Below, in pieces: positions 18,503 to 26,913 of a stretch of DNA of 64,000 nt. The stretch comes from Mesorhizobium sp. NZP2077 (GTDB taxonomy: Bacteria; Pseudomonadota; Alphaproteobacteria; Rhizobiales; Rhizobiaceae). The notes below the pieces were generated by a model. It did no database searches and was not told the DNA's origin. It saw only the letters and a program-made list of their open reading frames with translations. The position numbers and the translations under genes were made by a program. How positions within the stretch are numbered: position 1 is the stretch's first letter; every line of letters begins with the position of its first letter. Where the stretch lies: NCBI RefSeq assembly GCF_013170805.1, contig NZ_CP051293.1, positions 2,672,001-2,736,000 on the forward strand. Direction: 5' to 3'.

Positions 18503-19453
18503 TCAGCTCGCCCTTGCCAACGGCGTCACCGTCACCTGGCTGACGCCAGTGCGACGCACCACCGTGCACAGCGTTTCGCGGCCGATGCGCTCGGCGTCGA
18601 GCATGCGCACGAGGTCGTCGACACCGGTGACCGGGCGGCCATCTATTGCCGCGATGATGTCGCCTTCCTTCAAGCCGGCATTGGCAGCCGGGCCTTCCTT
18701 CTCGACGCTGCGCAGCCGCACCGCGGTGCTGGTCGACACCTGCGACAGAAGGGCGGCGCGGCGCGGCAGATTGGTGGTGTCGGCCGAAACGCCGATGAAG
18801 GCGCGGCGCACGCGGCCGAAGCGGATGATTTCCGAAATGACGAAATTGGCGGTATTGGAGGCGACGGCGAAGGCGATGCCTTGCGCGCCATGGATCATGG
18901 CGGTGTTGACACCGATGACCTCGCCGGCCGACGACACCAGCGGCCCGCCGGAATTGCCGGGGTTGAGCGCCGCATCGGTCTGGATGACGTCGTCGATCAG
19001 CCGCCCAGTCGAGGCGCGCATCGAGCGGCCGAGCGCCGACACCACGCCAGAGGTCACCGTCCATTCGAAGCCGAGCGGATTGCCGATGGCGATGGCGATC
19101 TGGCCGCGCCGCAGCCGCTTGGAATCGCCCAGTGGCGCGACATCGGCAAAACTGCCGTCGGCGCGCACCAGTGCAATGTCTGTGTCGGGATCGCGGCCGA
19201 GCACGCGGCCCTCGCTGGAGGCGCCGTCCGGCATCGAGACGCGGACCGTCTTGGCTTCACCGACGACATGGAAATTGGTGACGACCAGCCCGTCCGGTGC
19301 GATGACGAATCCTGACCCATGGCCGCCCTGGCCGCCAATACGCTCGATGCGGCAGACGGCGGGACCGATGCGGTCGACGGCATCGGCCACCGTCATCGAA
19401 TAGGCGTCGAGCAATGTATCGTCGGGTTCTAACTTGGCGGCGGCGAGGGCCAT
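18503..19453 (-). CDS. HtrA/DegP-like trypsin-type serine protease with PDZ domain
   Basis: A 316-residue S1C protease. The catalytic triad is visible as H62 (VVTNFHVV), D92 (DPDTDIALV) and S168 (NPGNSGGPLV). A PDZ domain follows from about residue 220 (GPAANAGLKEGDIIAAIDGRPV). No signal peptide or anchor is present, unlike periplasmic DegP, so it may act in the cytoplasm. It is divergent from a homologue lacking all three triad residues (19622-20494). Confidence 0.88.
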   Translation of the reverse strand: MALAAAKLEPDDTLLDAYSMTVADAVDRIGPAVCRIERIGGQGGHGSGFVIAPDGLVVTNFHVVGEAKTVRVSMPDGASSEGRVLGRDPDTDIALVRADGSFADVAPLGDSKRLRRGQIAIAIGNPLGFEWTVTSGVVSALGRSMRASTGRLIDDVIQTDAALNPGNSGGPLVSSAGEVIGVNTAMIHGAQGIAFAVASNTANFVISEIIRFGRVRRAFIGVSADTTNLPRRAALLSQVSTSTAVRLRSVEKEGPAANAGLKEGDIIAAIDGRPVTGVDDLVRMLDAERIGRETLCTVVRRTGVSQVTVTPLARAS

Positions 19454-19621
19454 GATCAGGCTCCGTGTTTTCGGGCGTAATGATGACTATATGTGCGGAG
19501 CGGCCGGAACCGCCGCGACCTGACCAGATGGCCAGTCAAACCAGCAACTAGCCGTCAGGCGAGTACCTGCGGGCGCGCTGCCGAGCGATATCTGGGGCAT
19601 GAGAAAACCCAGGAGATATTC

Positions 19622-20494
19622 ATGAGCGACTTCAATCTGAATGCATTTTCGCAAGCGATCGCCGATCTCGCGGCACAAGCGGCGCCGGCAACGGCGAGCT
19701 TCGCCACGCATCACCATCGCACGGCAAGCGCCTTCCATTGGGGCGACGGCTATTTCGTCACCGCCGAGGAGGCTGTCGAGGCCGGCGAGGAGATCGAACT
19801 GACGCTGGCTTCGGGCGAGACGGCGAAAGCCGAGCTGGTCGGCCGCGATCCTTCGACGGGTGTCGCCTTGCTGAAGCCCGCGGATGCGGGCACCGCGCCT
19901 GTCCTTGCCAAGGCTGATGCGGTACGGCCAGGCAATATCGCCATCGCCATCGGCAACAGCCGGGGCTCGGCGCTGGCTGTGTCGGGCTCGGTCGGCGAAG
20001 TCGGCCCGGCCTGGCGCTCGATGCGCGGCGGCACCATCGACCGGCGCATCAATCTCGCCGTCGGCGCGGGCGGCCGCTTCGAGGGCGGTCCGGTGCTCGA
20101 TGCCACCGGCGCGCTGATCGGCATGCTGTTGTTCGGACCGCGTGGCCGGGCGCTGGTCATGCCCTATGAGACGATCGAGCGGGCGGTGGCGACGCTGCGC
20201 GAAAAGGGCCATGTCGCGCGCGGCTATCTCGGCGCCGGCCTGCATCCGGTGCGTGACCGTGACGCGCGCGGTGCGATGGTGATGAGCCTCGACGACAACG
20301 GCCCGGCCAAGGCCGCTGGCCTGTCGCTGGGCGATATCATCGTGGCGTGGAACGGCGAGGCGGTGCATGGTCCGCGCGACCTGATCCGCAGGCTCGGGCC
20401 GGACAGTGCGGGCGTCTCTGTAACCCTTGGCGTGGTGCGCGGCGGCGAACAGCGCGATGTTGCGTTGACCATCGGCGAGAAGCCGCTGAGCTGA
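19622..20494 (+). CDS. HtrA-like pseudoprotease with PDZ domain (catalytic triad lost)
   Basis: A 290-residue homologue of the neighbouring protease. Aligning by eye: VTNFHVV becomes VTAEEAV (His to Glu50), DPDTDIALV becomes DPSTGVALL (Asp to Gly80), and PGNSGGPLV becomes GRFEGGPVL (Ser to Glu154). The PDZ part is intact (NGPAKAAGLSLGDIIVAWNGEAV). The fold is kept but it cannot cleave peptides, so a binding, adaptor or decoy role is likely. ATG 19622 follows a CAGGAGAT-type site. It runs 8 bases upstream of a LuxR-type gene, probably one operon. Confidence 0.85.
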   Translation: MSDFNLNAFSQAIADLAAQAAPATASFATHHHRTASAFHWGDGYFVTAEEAVEAGEEIELTLASGETAKAELVGRDPSTGVALLKPADAGTAPVLAKADAVRPGNIAIAIGNSRGSALAVSGSVGEVGPAWRSMRGGTIDRRINLAVGAGGRFEGGPVLDATGALIGMLLFGPRGRALVMPYETIERAVATLREKGHVARGYLGAGLHPVRDRDARGAMVMSLDDNGPAKAAGLSLGDIIVAWNGEAVHGPRDLIRRLGPDSAGVSVTLGVVRGGEQRDVALTIGEKPLS

Positions 20495-20502
20495 GAGGAT
20501 CG

Positions 20503-21222
20503 ATGGAAAGCGACACGCTGACAAGGCTAGACGTGGTTGGGCCGGACGTGGTTGGCCCAGACGTGGTTGGGCCGGACGTGGCCGGCGGCGAACGCCAGCT
20601 TGTGGTGCTGATCGCACTGCGCGACGCCGCGCGCGCCGAGCGCTTGTCGGCCTCGCTTGCCATGGCGGACGATCTGCTTCCGGTCGTGGCCGGCGGCGGG
20701 GTCGCCGATGTCGCGGTCATCGATGACGCTGTTGCCAACAGCACGGCCTGGGTCGATCGGGTGAGGGCTGGCCATACTCCGCCCCCACAGGTTCTGCTCT
20801 CCGGGCGCGCTATCCGGCCAGAAGGCCAGGTGTTCGCCGTGCTGCCGCTCACCGCGGATGCAACTTTGATCGCGGCCGCCGTCAGATTGGCGGCGGCCGG
20901 CTACCGGGTGTCCAGCGAAGGGGATCGCCATGGCGATTTCGATCGCGGTGAGGCGGCCAATGGGGCTGGAAGCCACAGTGGGCTGTTCGGCGAGGAGCCG
21001 CTCGATGACGGCTCCGCCGCCCGGCCCGCGCTGTCACCGCGCGAGGCGGAAGTGCTGGCGCTGCTGGCCGAAGGCGCGCCCAACAAGGTGATTGCGCGGC
21101 GGCTCAATATTTCCGTGCACACGGCGAAATTCCACGTCGCCGCGATCCTGATCAAGCTGGGGGCCGCCAACCGCACCGACGCCATTGCGATTGCAATGCG
21201 GCAGGGGCTGGTGTTGGTTTAG
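20503..21222 (+). CDS. LuxR-type HTH regulator with degenerate receiver-like N-terminus
   Basis: A 239-residue protein. The C-terminal LuxR/GerE helix-turn-helix is LSPREAEVLALLAEGAPNKVIARRLNISVHTAKFHVAAILIKLGAANRTDAIAIA. The N-terminal 150 residues keep a receiver-like alternation (LIALRD, VVAGGGVADVAVID) without clear phospho-acceptor context. Residues 10-29 are a short tandem repeat (VVGPD) encoded by 15-bp repeats at 20530-20589. It starts 8 bases after the pseudoprotease, so both are likely co-transcribed. Confidence 0.82.
   Translation: MESDTLTRLDVVGPDVVGPDVVGPDVAGGERQLVVLIALRDAARAERLSASLAMADDLLPVVAGGGVADVAVIDDAVANSTAWVDRVRAGHTPPPQVLLSGRAIRPEGQVFAVLPLTADATLIAAAVRLAAAGYRVSSEGDRHGDFDRGEAANGAGSHSGLFGEEPLDDGSAARPALSPREAEVLALLAEGAPNKVIARRLNISVHTAKFHVAAILIKLGAANRTDAIAIAMRQGLVLV
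20530..20589 (+). repeat. 15-bp coding tandem repeat (about four copies)
   Basis: GACGTGGTTGGGCCG at 20530 and 20560, with a variant at 20545 and a diverged fourth copy at 20575. It encodes VVGPD repeats near the N-terminus of the LuxR-type protein. In-frame copy-number change is possible. Confidence 0.8.
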
Positions 21223-21324
21223 CCTACGCTGCGTAACCCACATCCTGACGTCTCGGGCCTTGCGCTATGGTCGCCTGCCGCGCAAAGGTTCGCGCCTGCC
21301 ATGCTGCGAGGGAGGCGCAAGGAA

Positions 21325-22191
21325 ATGTCGCTCAAGGGAAAGACGCTGTTCATCTCCGGCGGGTCGCGCGGCATCGGTCTGGCGATCGCGCTGCGGGCAG
21401 CACGCGACGGCGCCAATGTGACGATCGCCGCCAAGACCGCCGAGCCGCATCCGAAGCTGCCGGGCACGATCTACACCGCCGCTGAAGAGATCGAAAAGGC
21501 CGGCGGCAAGGCGCTGCCCATGCTGTGCGACATCCGCGAGGAGGCGCAGGTCGCCGAGGCTGTCGGCAAGACGGTTGAAAAATTCGGCGGCATCGACATC
21601 TGTGTCAACAATGCCAGCGCCATCCAGCTCACCGGCACGCTGGAGACCGACATGAAGCGCTACGACCTGATGCATCAGATCAACACGCGTGGCACCTTCC
21701 TGGTCTCCAAAATGTGCATTCCGCACCTGAAGTTGGCGCAAAATCCTCACATCCTGAATCTGGCGCCGCCGCTCGACATGAAGGCCAAATGGTTCAAGAA
21801 CCATGTCGCCTACACCATGGCCAAGTTCGGCATGTCGATGTGCACGCTGGGCATGAGCGCGGAGTTCGCCAAGGACGGCATCGCGGTCAATTCGCTGTGG
21901 CCGATCTCGACGATCGACACGGCGGCGGTGCGCAACCTTCTGGGCGGCGCCACCGTTGCAGCAATGAGCCGCTCGCCCGACATCATGGCCGATGCCGCGC
22001 ATGCCATCTTCATGCGGCCGTCGCGCGAAACAACAGGCAATTTCTACATCGACGAGGAAGTGCTGCGCGCCGAGGGCGTCAGCGACTTTTCGGTCTATTC
22101 ACCAGGCGCGACCGGGCCGCTGGCCGGCGACTTTTTCGTGCCCGACGAGGTGTTTGCCAATTCTGATACGAAGGTCAAAAGCATTTACTGA
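21325..22191 (+). CDS. SDR-family oxidoreductase (HSDL2-like)
   Basis: A 288-residue short-chain dehydrogenase. The cofactor motif is SGGSRGIG. NNAS is the structural motif, HILNLAPPLDMKAKWF the HSDL2-like segment, and YTMAK the catalytic Tyr/Lys pair. The active-site Ser position is occupied by the LNLAPP stretch, as in HSDL2-type proteins, so the substrate is uncertain (possibly fatty or acyl compounds). ATG 21325 was preferred to 21301 because MSLKGKTLFISGG is the family N-terminus. No operon partner is evident. Confidence 0.85.
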   Translation: MSLKGKTLFISGGSRGIGLAIALRAARDGANVTIAAKTAEPHPKLPGTIYTAAEEIEKAGGKALPMLCDIREEAQVAEAVGKTVEKFGGIDICVNNASAIQLTGTLETDMKRYDLMHQINTRGTFLVSKMCIPHLKLAQNPHILNLAPPLDMKAKWFKNHVAYTMAKFGMSMCTLGMSAEFAKDGIAVNSLWPISTIDTAAVRNLLGGATVAAMSRSPDIMADAAHAIFMRPSRETTGNFYIDEEVLRAEGVSDFSVYSPGATGPLAGDFFVPDEVFANSDTKVKSIY

Positions 22192-22201
22192 CGGGAATCA
22201 C

Positions 22202-22356
22202 GCCCTGCCGGCGCTGCCCCTCATCCGCCTGCCGGCACAGCGCTTCGCTATGGCTCCGAGCGTTCGTCGCTTCAATTGACAAATCATTGTCGATTGACCC
22301 GCCTTTGGCGGGACGCTTCTCACCTCCCCGTATAGTGACGGGGGAAGAAAAGCTGC
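22202..22356. repeat. rhizobial intergenic repeat with palindromes
   Basis: The stretch contains CTGCCCCTCATCCGCCTGCC and, near its end, CTCCCCGTATAGTGACGGGGG. Both are pieces of an intergenic repeat common in rhizobial genomes. It lies between two convergent genes and may also act in termination. Confidence 0.5.
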
Positions 22357-22357
22357 T

Positions 22358-22876
22358 TCATTCCTCACCCTTCTTGCCTTTGCTCAGGCCCATCAGCCGG
22401 TCGATATAGGCCAGCATCAGCGCCGAGACGACGAAGGCAAGGTGGATGATGGTCAACCACATCAGCTGTTCGGTCGTGTAGGAGGACGAGTTCAGGAACA
22501 CCTGCAGGAGGTGGATGGACGAGATGGCGACGATGGTCGAGGCGACCTTGACCTTCAGCGAACCGACATCGATCGTGCCCAGCCAGTGCACGCCGCCGCC
22601 ATCCTGGTCGTCGAAACGGCTGACGAAGTTTTCGTAGCCCGAGATGATGACCATCACCACCAGCGACGCGACCAAGGCCGCATCGATAAGGCCGAGCATC
22701 TTCAGGATGGTGTCGGTGTCGCCGAGCGTGAAGGCCACGGTGACGAACTCGTAGAGCTTCTTGCCGAAGGAAAGTGCATAGATGGCCAGCGCCACGCCCA
22801 GCCCGAGATAGAAGACGACCAGCAGCCAGCGCGAGGCGAGGATGATCGATTCGATGGCGAGTTCGAGACGCTTCAT
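22358..22876 (-). CDS. UPF0114 family membrane protein
   Basis: A 172-residue inner-membrane protein of the UPF0114 (YqhA) family. It opens MKRLELAIESIILASRWLLVVFYLGLGVALAIYA. ISGYENFVSRFDD and WLGTIDVGSLKVKVASTIVAISSIHLLQVF are the family signatures. Four hydrophobic helices are evident. ATG 22876 was chosen on the conserved N-terminus; the frame is open further upstream with no homology. Function is unknown. Confidence 0.88.
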   Translation of the reverse strand: MKRLELAIESIILASRWLLVVFYLGLGVALAIYALSFGKKLYEFVTVAFTLGDTDTILKMLGLIDAALVASLVVMVIISGYENFVSRFDDQDGGGVHWLGTIDVGSLKVKVASTIVAISSIHLLQVFLNSSSYTTEQLMWLTIIHLAFVVSALMLAYIDRLMGLSKGKKGEE

Positions 22877-22959
22877 AGGCTGGTTCCGCTTGGTTCTCAT
22901 ATTCGGAGTGGACCGTATTTCGTCCACGCTGCTCCCGTTTGCAAGATAAATTGGGCAGC

Positions 22960-22988
22960 AAAAACCCCGCCGGAGGGGGCCGGCGGGG
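22960..22988 (-). terminator. Rho-independent terminator
   Basis: CCCCGCCGG (22965-22973) pairs with CCGGCGGGG (22980-22988). Read on the minus strand, the stem is followed by a run of T. It would end transcripts coming from the OmpA-family gene or from a small RNA in 22990-23160. Confidence 0.75.
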
Positions 22989-22989
22989 C

Positions 22990-23160
22990 TCAATGCATCC
23001 CGCTGGAGTCGGGATGGGGCAGGGAACGCCCAGACCAAAATCTGGGGTGCGCGAGCCCGCGATTCAATGAGCCGGCTCTAATGCCCGTACAAATCTTGTT
23101 GACCGAGCGCTTGTGGTCCGCACTGCGTCCCACCCCGGTTGACCGGGATGGGACTTGCTT
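22990..23160 (-). ncRNA. candidate small structured RNA between OmpA-family and UPF0114 genes
   Basis: On the minus strand this 170-base stretch has consecutive hairpins. One is near-perfect, GTCCCATCCCGGT with ACCGGGGTGGGAC (about 23127-23156). Others are CCCAGA/TCTGGG and ATCCCG/CGGGAT, ending in the terminator at 22960-22988. No protein is plausible. It could be a processed 3' end, a leader or a stand-alone small RNA; I cannot match it to a named family. Confidence 0.3.
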
Positions 23161-23205
23161 GCCGACTTGATTCCAGAAGCCACTTCAAGCCCCTGGAAAG
23201 CCAAG

Positions 23206-25509
23206 TCAATTGTTGCTGGCGACAGGCGCCACCAGCGAGGTGATGCGGCGGATCGCGACACGCCGGTTCTCGCGGTTGGGTGCCGAGGTGTTCACCTTCA
23301 GATACTCCTCACCATAGCCCTGCGTCGTCAGGTTCTCAGGCGGGATGCCGAACGCATTGGTCAGCGCTTCGGCGACCGCTTCGGCGCGGCGGTCCGACAG
23401 AGCAAGATTTGCCTCCGGCGTGCCGACGGCGTCGGTGTGGCCCTCGATCAGGAAGGTCTCGGCCGGGTTCTTCTTCAGCAGCTTCTCCATGGCGTCGGCG
23501 ACACCCTGGAGCTTCTGCACTTCGGTGTCGGAGATAGAGGACGAGCCGAATTCGAAGTTCAGCGTGTCGAGGTCGACGCGGCGTGCGATGTCGCGCACGC
23601 GTGCCGAACGCTTGACCTCGTCGATCGAGTAGAGACGCTGGACCCTCTCGACCGGAGGCTGGTCGAGGAAGGTGTAGTAGTCGTCCGGGCTCTCGACGTC
23701 CTCGGAATTGAGGATGTAGTCACGGCGCGGAATGGTCAGCCGCATTGGCGGCAGGTCGTCGCCGGGATCGCGCCAGTCGCCCTCATCCTGATAGTCCTGC
23801 TCGTCGACATAGCTGAGCACATATTCGCGGCCATCGGGCGTGATGCGCGAGCGCCGGATGACGTCGCCGTAACGGTTGCGGATGGTGACGATCTGGACGC
23901 CGTTGCCGCGCTCTACGGTCTCGCGGGTGCGGCCCTGCGGCAGATCCTCGTAATAGACATCCTTGGCGCCGCGGTTCATGCGCGGTCCGTCATTGCTCTG
24001 GACGATCGTCTGGCCGCCGAGCTGGATGATGACGCGGTCGCCGATCTCCTTGAGCACGTCGACGCCCTTGGGGCGGCGGCGGTCGCGGATGTTCTCGTCA
24101 GGTGCGCGATCGAGGCGCTTGCCTTTTTCCTCGGTCACCGGGACGAGCTTTTCAGGCTTTATTTGCTGCTGGGCGGCCTTGTCGTCGGCTGGCGGTGGAC
24201 CCTGATCGACAGGAGCGACCGCAGGCTTCTGGCCTTGATCGCCGCCCTGCTGGGCATTCTGGCCACCCTGCTGCTCGCCATTCTGCTGGCCGTTCTTGTC
24301 GCCATGCTTGCGGCCGCCGCCTTTGCGCTCGGCGTCCTTCTGGCTGTCGAGGAGGGGGGCCGCGTTCTTGTCCGCGGGTGCTTCGCCCTGGACGGGTGCT
24401 GCCTTGCCGCCATTGGCAGGCTGTTCACCGGTAGCCGGCTTCTGGTCATTGGCAGGCTGTTCACCTGTCGCGGGCTGCTTGCCTGTCTGCGGCTGCTCGC
24501 CCGTGGCCGGTTGGTTGCCATTCGCGGGCTGTTCACCCACCGGCTTCTTGCCGTGCTTCTTTGTCTTGTCCTGGGGCTGTTCGCCCTGGACCGGCGGCTG
24601 TTCGCCGGCAGGAGCGGGTTCAACCTTCGGCGTCGTTGCTTCGCCGGCAGGAGCTTCCTTCGGCGTCGGCGCGGCTTCCGGCGTTACCGTCGGGGTTTGC
24701 TCAGCAGGCGCCGCTTTCTGCTGGTCCTGCTTGTGTTTCTTGCCCGGCTTGACCGGCTGGTTGTCGTTGGCGGGTGCAGCCTGGCCAGCCGGGACCCCTC
24801 CTGCTGGCGCCTGCTCGGTCTGCTGCTGCTGGTCGCGCTTTTTCTTGCGCGGCTGCTGCTGGTCGGTTGCGGGAGCGGCTTCGCCTGCTGGCGCCTGCTC
24901 GGTCTGCTGCTGCTGGTCGCGCTTTTTCTTGCGCGGCTGCTGCTGGTCGGTTGCAGGAGCGGCTTCGCCGGCTGGCGCCTGCTCGATCTGCTGCTGCTGA
25001 TCGCGCTTTTTCTTGCGCGGCTGCTGCTGGTCGGTTGCGGGGGCGGCTTCGCCGGCTGGTGCCTGCTCGGTCTGCTGCTGCTGATCGCGCTTCTTCCTGC
25101 GCGGCTGCTGCTGGTCGGTTGCGGGAGCGGCTTCGCCGGCTGGCGCCTGCTCCGTTTGCTGCTGTTGGTTGTGCTTCTTGCGCGGCTGCTGCTCGCCTTG
25201 CGCAGGTTGCTCTGCAGGCGCCTGTTCAGTCTGCGGCTGCTGGTCACGCTTCTTGCGCGGCTGCTGCTCACCTTGTGCTGGTTGCTCCGCCTGGGCGGGC
25301 TGCTCCTGCTTTCTCTTCCCTTGCTTCTGCGCGCAGGCTTCGGCCGATTCGCCCTCGGCGCAAGCGGCTTGCGCCAAAGTGAACGGGGCTGACGTGCGCT
25401 GGGCTGGGCCGAATGCGGCATTGCCTTGCAGCGGGTACGCGCCCAACGGCGCGGATGCCATCAACAGGCCAAGTGCGGTGCCTGCCAGAATCCGTGGTTG
25501 GCGTTTCAT
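23206..25509 (-). CDS. large OmpA-family envelope protein with Q/K/P-rich tandem repeats
   Basis: A 767-residue protein. A signal peptide (MKRQPRILAGTALGLLMASAPL) is followed by a low-complexity region from about residue 50 to 430. That region has five or so 28-residue repeats of the type DQQQQTEQAPAGEAAPATDQ. A hydrophilic middle segment follows (RVIIQLGGQTIVQSNDGPRM). The C-terminal OmpA peptidoglycan-binding domain has FLIEGHTDAVGTPEANLALSDRRAEAVAEAL. It probably spans or lines the periplasm, anchoring the outer membrane to the wall. Start ATG 25509 has GGAGAG upstream; a longer frame to 25731 lacks the leader peptide. The repeats are prone to copy-number change. Confidence 0.85.
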   Translation of the reverse strand: MKRQPRILAGTALGLLMASAPLGAYPLQGNAAFGPAQRTSAPFTLAQAACAEGESAEACAQKQGKRKQEQPAQAEQPAQGEQQPRKKRDQQPQTEQAPAEQPAQGEQQPRKKHNQQQQTEQAPAGEAAPATDQQQPRRKKRDQQQQTEQAPAGEAAPATDQQQPRKKKRDQQQQIEQAPAGEAAPATDQQQPRKKKRDQQQQTEQAPAGEAAPATDQQQPRKKKRDQQQQTEQAPAGGVPAGQAAPANDNQPVKPGKKHKQDQQKAAPAEQTPTVTPEAAPTPKEAPAGEATTPKVEPAPAGEQPPVQGEQPQDKTKKHGKKPVGEQPANGNQPATGEQPQTGKQPATGEQPANDQKPATGEQPANGGKAAPVQGEAPADKNAAPLLDSQKDAERKGGGRKHGDKNGQQNGEQQGGQNAQQGGDQGQKPAVAPVDQGPPPADDKAAQQQIKPEKLVPVTEEKGKRLDRAPDENIRDRRRPKGVDVLKEIGDRVIIQLGGQTIVQSNDGPRMNRGAKDVYYEDLPQGRTRETVERGNGVQIVTIRNRYGDVIRRSRITPDGREYVLSYVDEQDYQDEGDWRDPGDDLPPMRLTIPRRDYILNSEDVESPDDYYTFLDQPPVERVQRLYSIDEVKRSARVRDIARRVDLDTLNFEFGSSSISDTEVQKLQGVADAMEKLLKKNPAETFLIEGHTDAVGTPEANLALSDRRAEAVAEALTNAFGIPPENLTTQGYGEEYLKVNTSAPNRENRRVAIRRITSLVAPVASNN
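24805..25230 (-). repeat. 84-bp coding tandem repeats in the OmpA-family gene
   Basis: Nearly identical 84-bp units start about 24805 and 24889 and continue to about 25140, then decay. They encode 28-residue Q-, K- and A-rich repeats. The strand bias also creates a long open frame on the plus strand, which is an artefact. Confidence 0.8.
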
Positions 25510-25706
25510 CGAAAACTCTCCTTGTGGGGTCCCATCCTTGCCGAAACCGTTCTTAGCCCGATTGGTTCCAGTTTGCTTGGGATAGATGCCGTACGGGGCG
25601 ATTGGCCGGCCTTTTGAAGGCAACTTCGTGTCTTTCGGCCGGGTTGCGGCCCGTTTCAACAGTTGCCGCGCTTGACCTCGGCGGCGGCCGGGGCCACATC
25701 CCCAGG

Positions 25707-26153
25707 ATGGAAACGCCATTCTGGAAAACAAAGACGCTGGAAGCGATGAGCCCGGCCGAATGGGAATCGCTTTGCGACGGCTGTGGCAAATGCTGCCTGT
25801 CGAAGCTCGAGGACGAGGATACCGGCGAGATTTACTGGACCAGCGTCGGCTGCCGGTTGTTCGATGGGCAGACCTGCCGCTGCTCCGACTACGCCAACCG
25901 GCTGGCGCGCGTCCCCGATTGCGTCGGGCTGACGCCGCAGAATGTGCGCACCATCAGCTGGCTGCCCAGCACCTGCGCGTACCGGCTGGTGGCCGAGGGC
26001 CGCGACCTCTATTGGTGGCATCGGCTGGTGTCGGGCAGCGCCGAGACCGTGCACGAGGCCGGCATCTCGATGCGCGGCCGGGTCAAGGCGAGCGAGACCG
26101 AGCTGGCCGAGCCTGAGGATTATTTTGATTATATGCTGGACGACGAGCCGTAA
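25707..26153 (+). CDS. YcgN family (UPF0260) cysteine cluster protein
   Basis: A 148-residue cytoplasmic protein. Its eight-cysteine pattern is [20 protein letters not shown], then [16 protein letters not shown], then a later C in RVPDC and STCAYRL. This is the YcgN/UPF0260 cluster expected to bind a metal. ATG 25707 matches the family N-terminus ([20 protein letters not shown]). It is divergent from the OmpA-family gene. Function is unknown. Confidence 0.9.
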   Translation: METPFWKTKTLEAMSPAEWESLCDGCGKCCLSKLEDEDTGEIYWTSVGCRLFDGQTCRCSDYANRLARVPDCVGLTPQNVRTISWLPSTCAYRLVAEGRDLYWWHRLVSGSAETVHEAGISMRGRVKASETELAEPEDYFDYMLDDEP

Positions 26154-26294
26154 GGCCAGCGTTACACCATTGCCCATCCGCGACATGAACCGCAGATGAA
26201 CGGCGGGTTCGTAAACAGTTCAGGCAGGCAGGTGCATTCTCCCTGCATCGGTTTCACGAGGACGGGCGCAAGCCCGCAACAAGGAGAGAGAACA

Positions 26295-26675
26295 ATGTAC
26301 AACAAGATCAAGACGGCAGCCCTTTCGGCGCTGGTCGGCCTCGGCACGCTGGCGGCCATTCCCGCCCACGCCGACAGCCTCTATCTCGGCTTCGGCAACA
26401 ACCAGGATCCGCGCTTCGGCGTCTATGCCGGCGATGACGGCTATCGCCACCGCCGTGACGAGCGTCGCGACGACTGGCGCGACGGACGTGGTGATGGCTG
26501 GCGGCGCGGCTGTTCGCCGGACCGCGCCCTCGACAAGGCCGAGCGCATGGGCCTTTACCGCGCCCGCATCGTCGACGTCAACCGCCGCACGGTCAAGGTC
26601 ATGGGCCGCCAGGATGGCGACCGCGTCGTCATCGTGTTCGCCAATGAGCGCGGTTGCCCGGTCATCTACCGCTGA
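26295..26675 (+). CDS. small secreted basic protein, unknown function
   Basis: A 126-residue protein with a clear signal peptide (MYNKIKTAALSALVGLGTLAAIPAHA). The mature part has an Arg/Asp-rich hydrophilic stretch (DGYRHRRDERRDDWRDGRGD). It is followed by a compact C-terminal unit (CSPDRALDKAERMGLYRARIVDVNRRTVKVMGRQ ... NERGCPVIYR) with two cysteines that could pair. Such small periplasmic proteins are common in rhizobia. ATG 26295 follows AAGGAGAG. No partner is evident. Confidence 0.8.
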   Translation: MYNKIKTAALSALVGLGTLAAIPAHADSLYLGFGNNQDPRFGVYAGDDGYRHRRDERRDDWRDGRGDGWRRGCSPDRALDKAERMGLYRARIVDVNRRTVKVMGRQDGDRVVIVFANERGCPVIYR

Positions 26676-26811
26676 GGTTTGCGGCATCATCTTCAGCGGA
26701 GATGAGCCTGTAGACATGACCCCTAAGAGGGTCAGTCTGGAGACAGGACCTTCTGCGAAGGTCGGTCTGGAGTATCGGAGCCCCCGTCCCATCGGACGGG
26801 TGCGGCTCAAC

Positions 26812-26845
26812 AAAAACCCCGCGGGAGCGATCCTGCGGGGTTTTT
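26812..26845. terminator. strong bidirectional Rho-independent terminator
   Basis: AAAAACCCCGC at 26812 pairs with GCGGGGTTTTT ending at 26845 around a short loop. It serves the small secreted protein gene (+) and the SIMPL gene (-). Confidence 0.85.
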
Positions 26846-26913
26846 CATGCCCGGCATTTGCCGAAGGAGTTATGCGTGGCCGAGCAAAGGGTCGACCACG
26901 CATCATCCGAGCC

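Noticed and set aside
24805..25230. regular repeats resembling an array
   Set aside because: Units are contiguous 84-bp coding repeats without spacers; not a CRISPR.
23155..25392. 745-codon plus-strand open frame
   Set aside because: It is antisense to the OmpA-family gene; its Leu/Arg-rich composition comes from the repeats read backward. No start signal or family.
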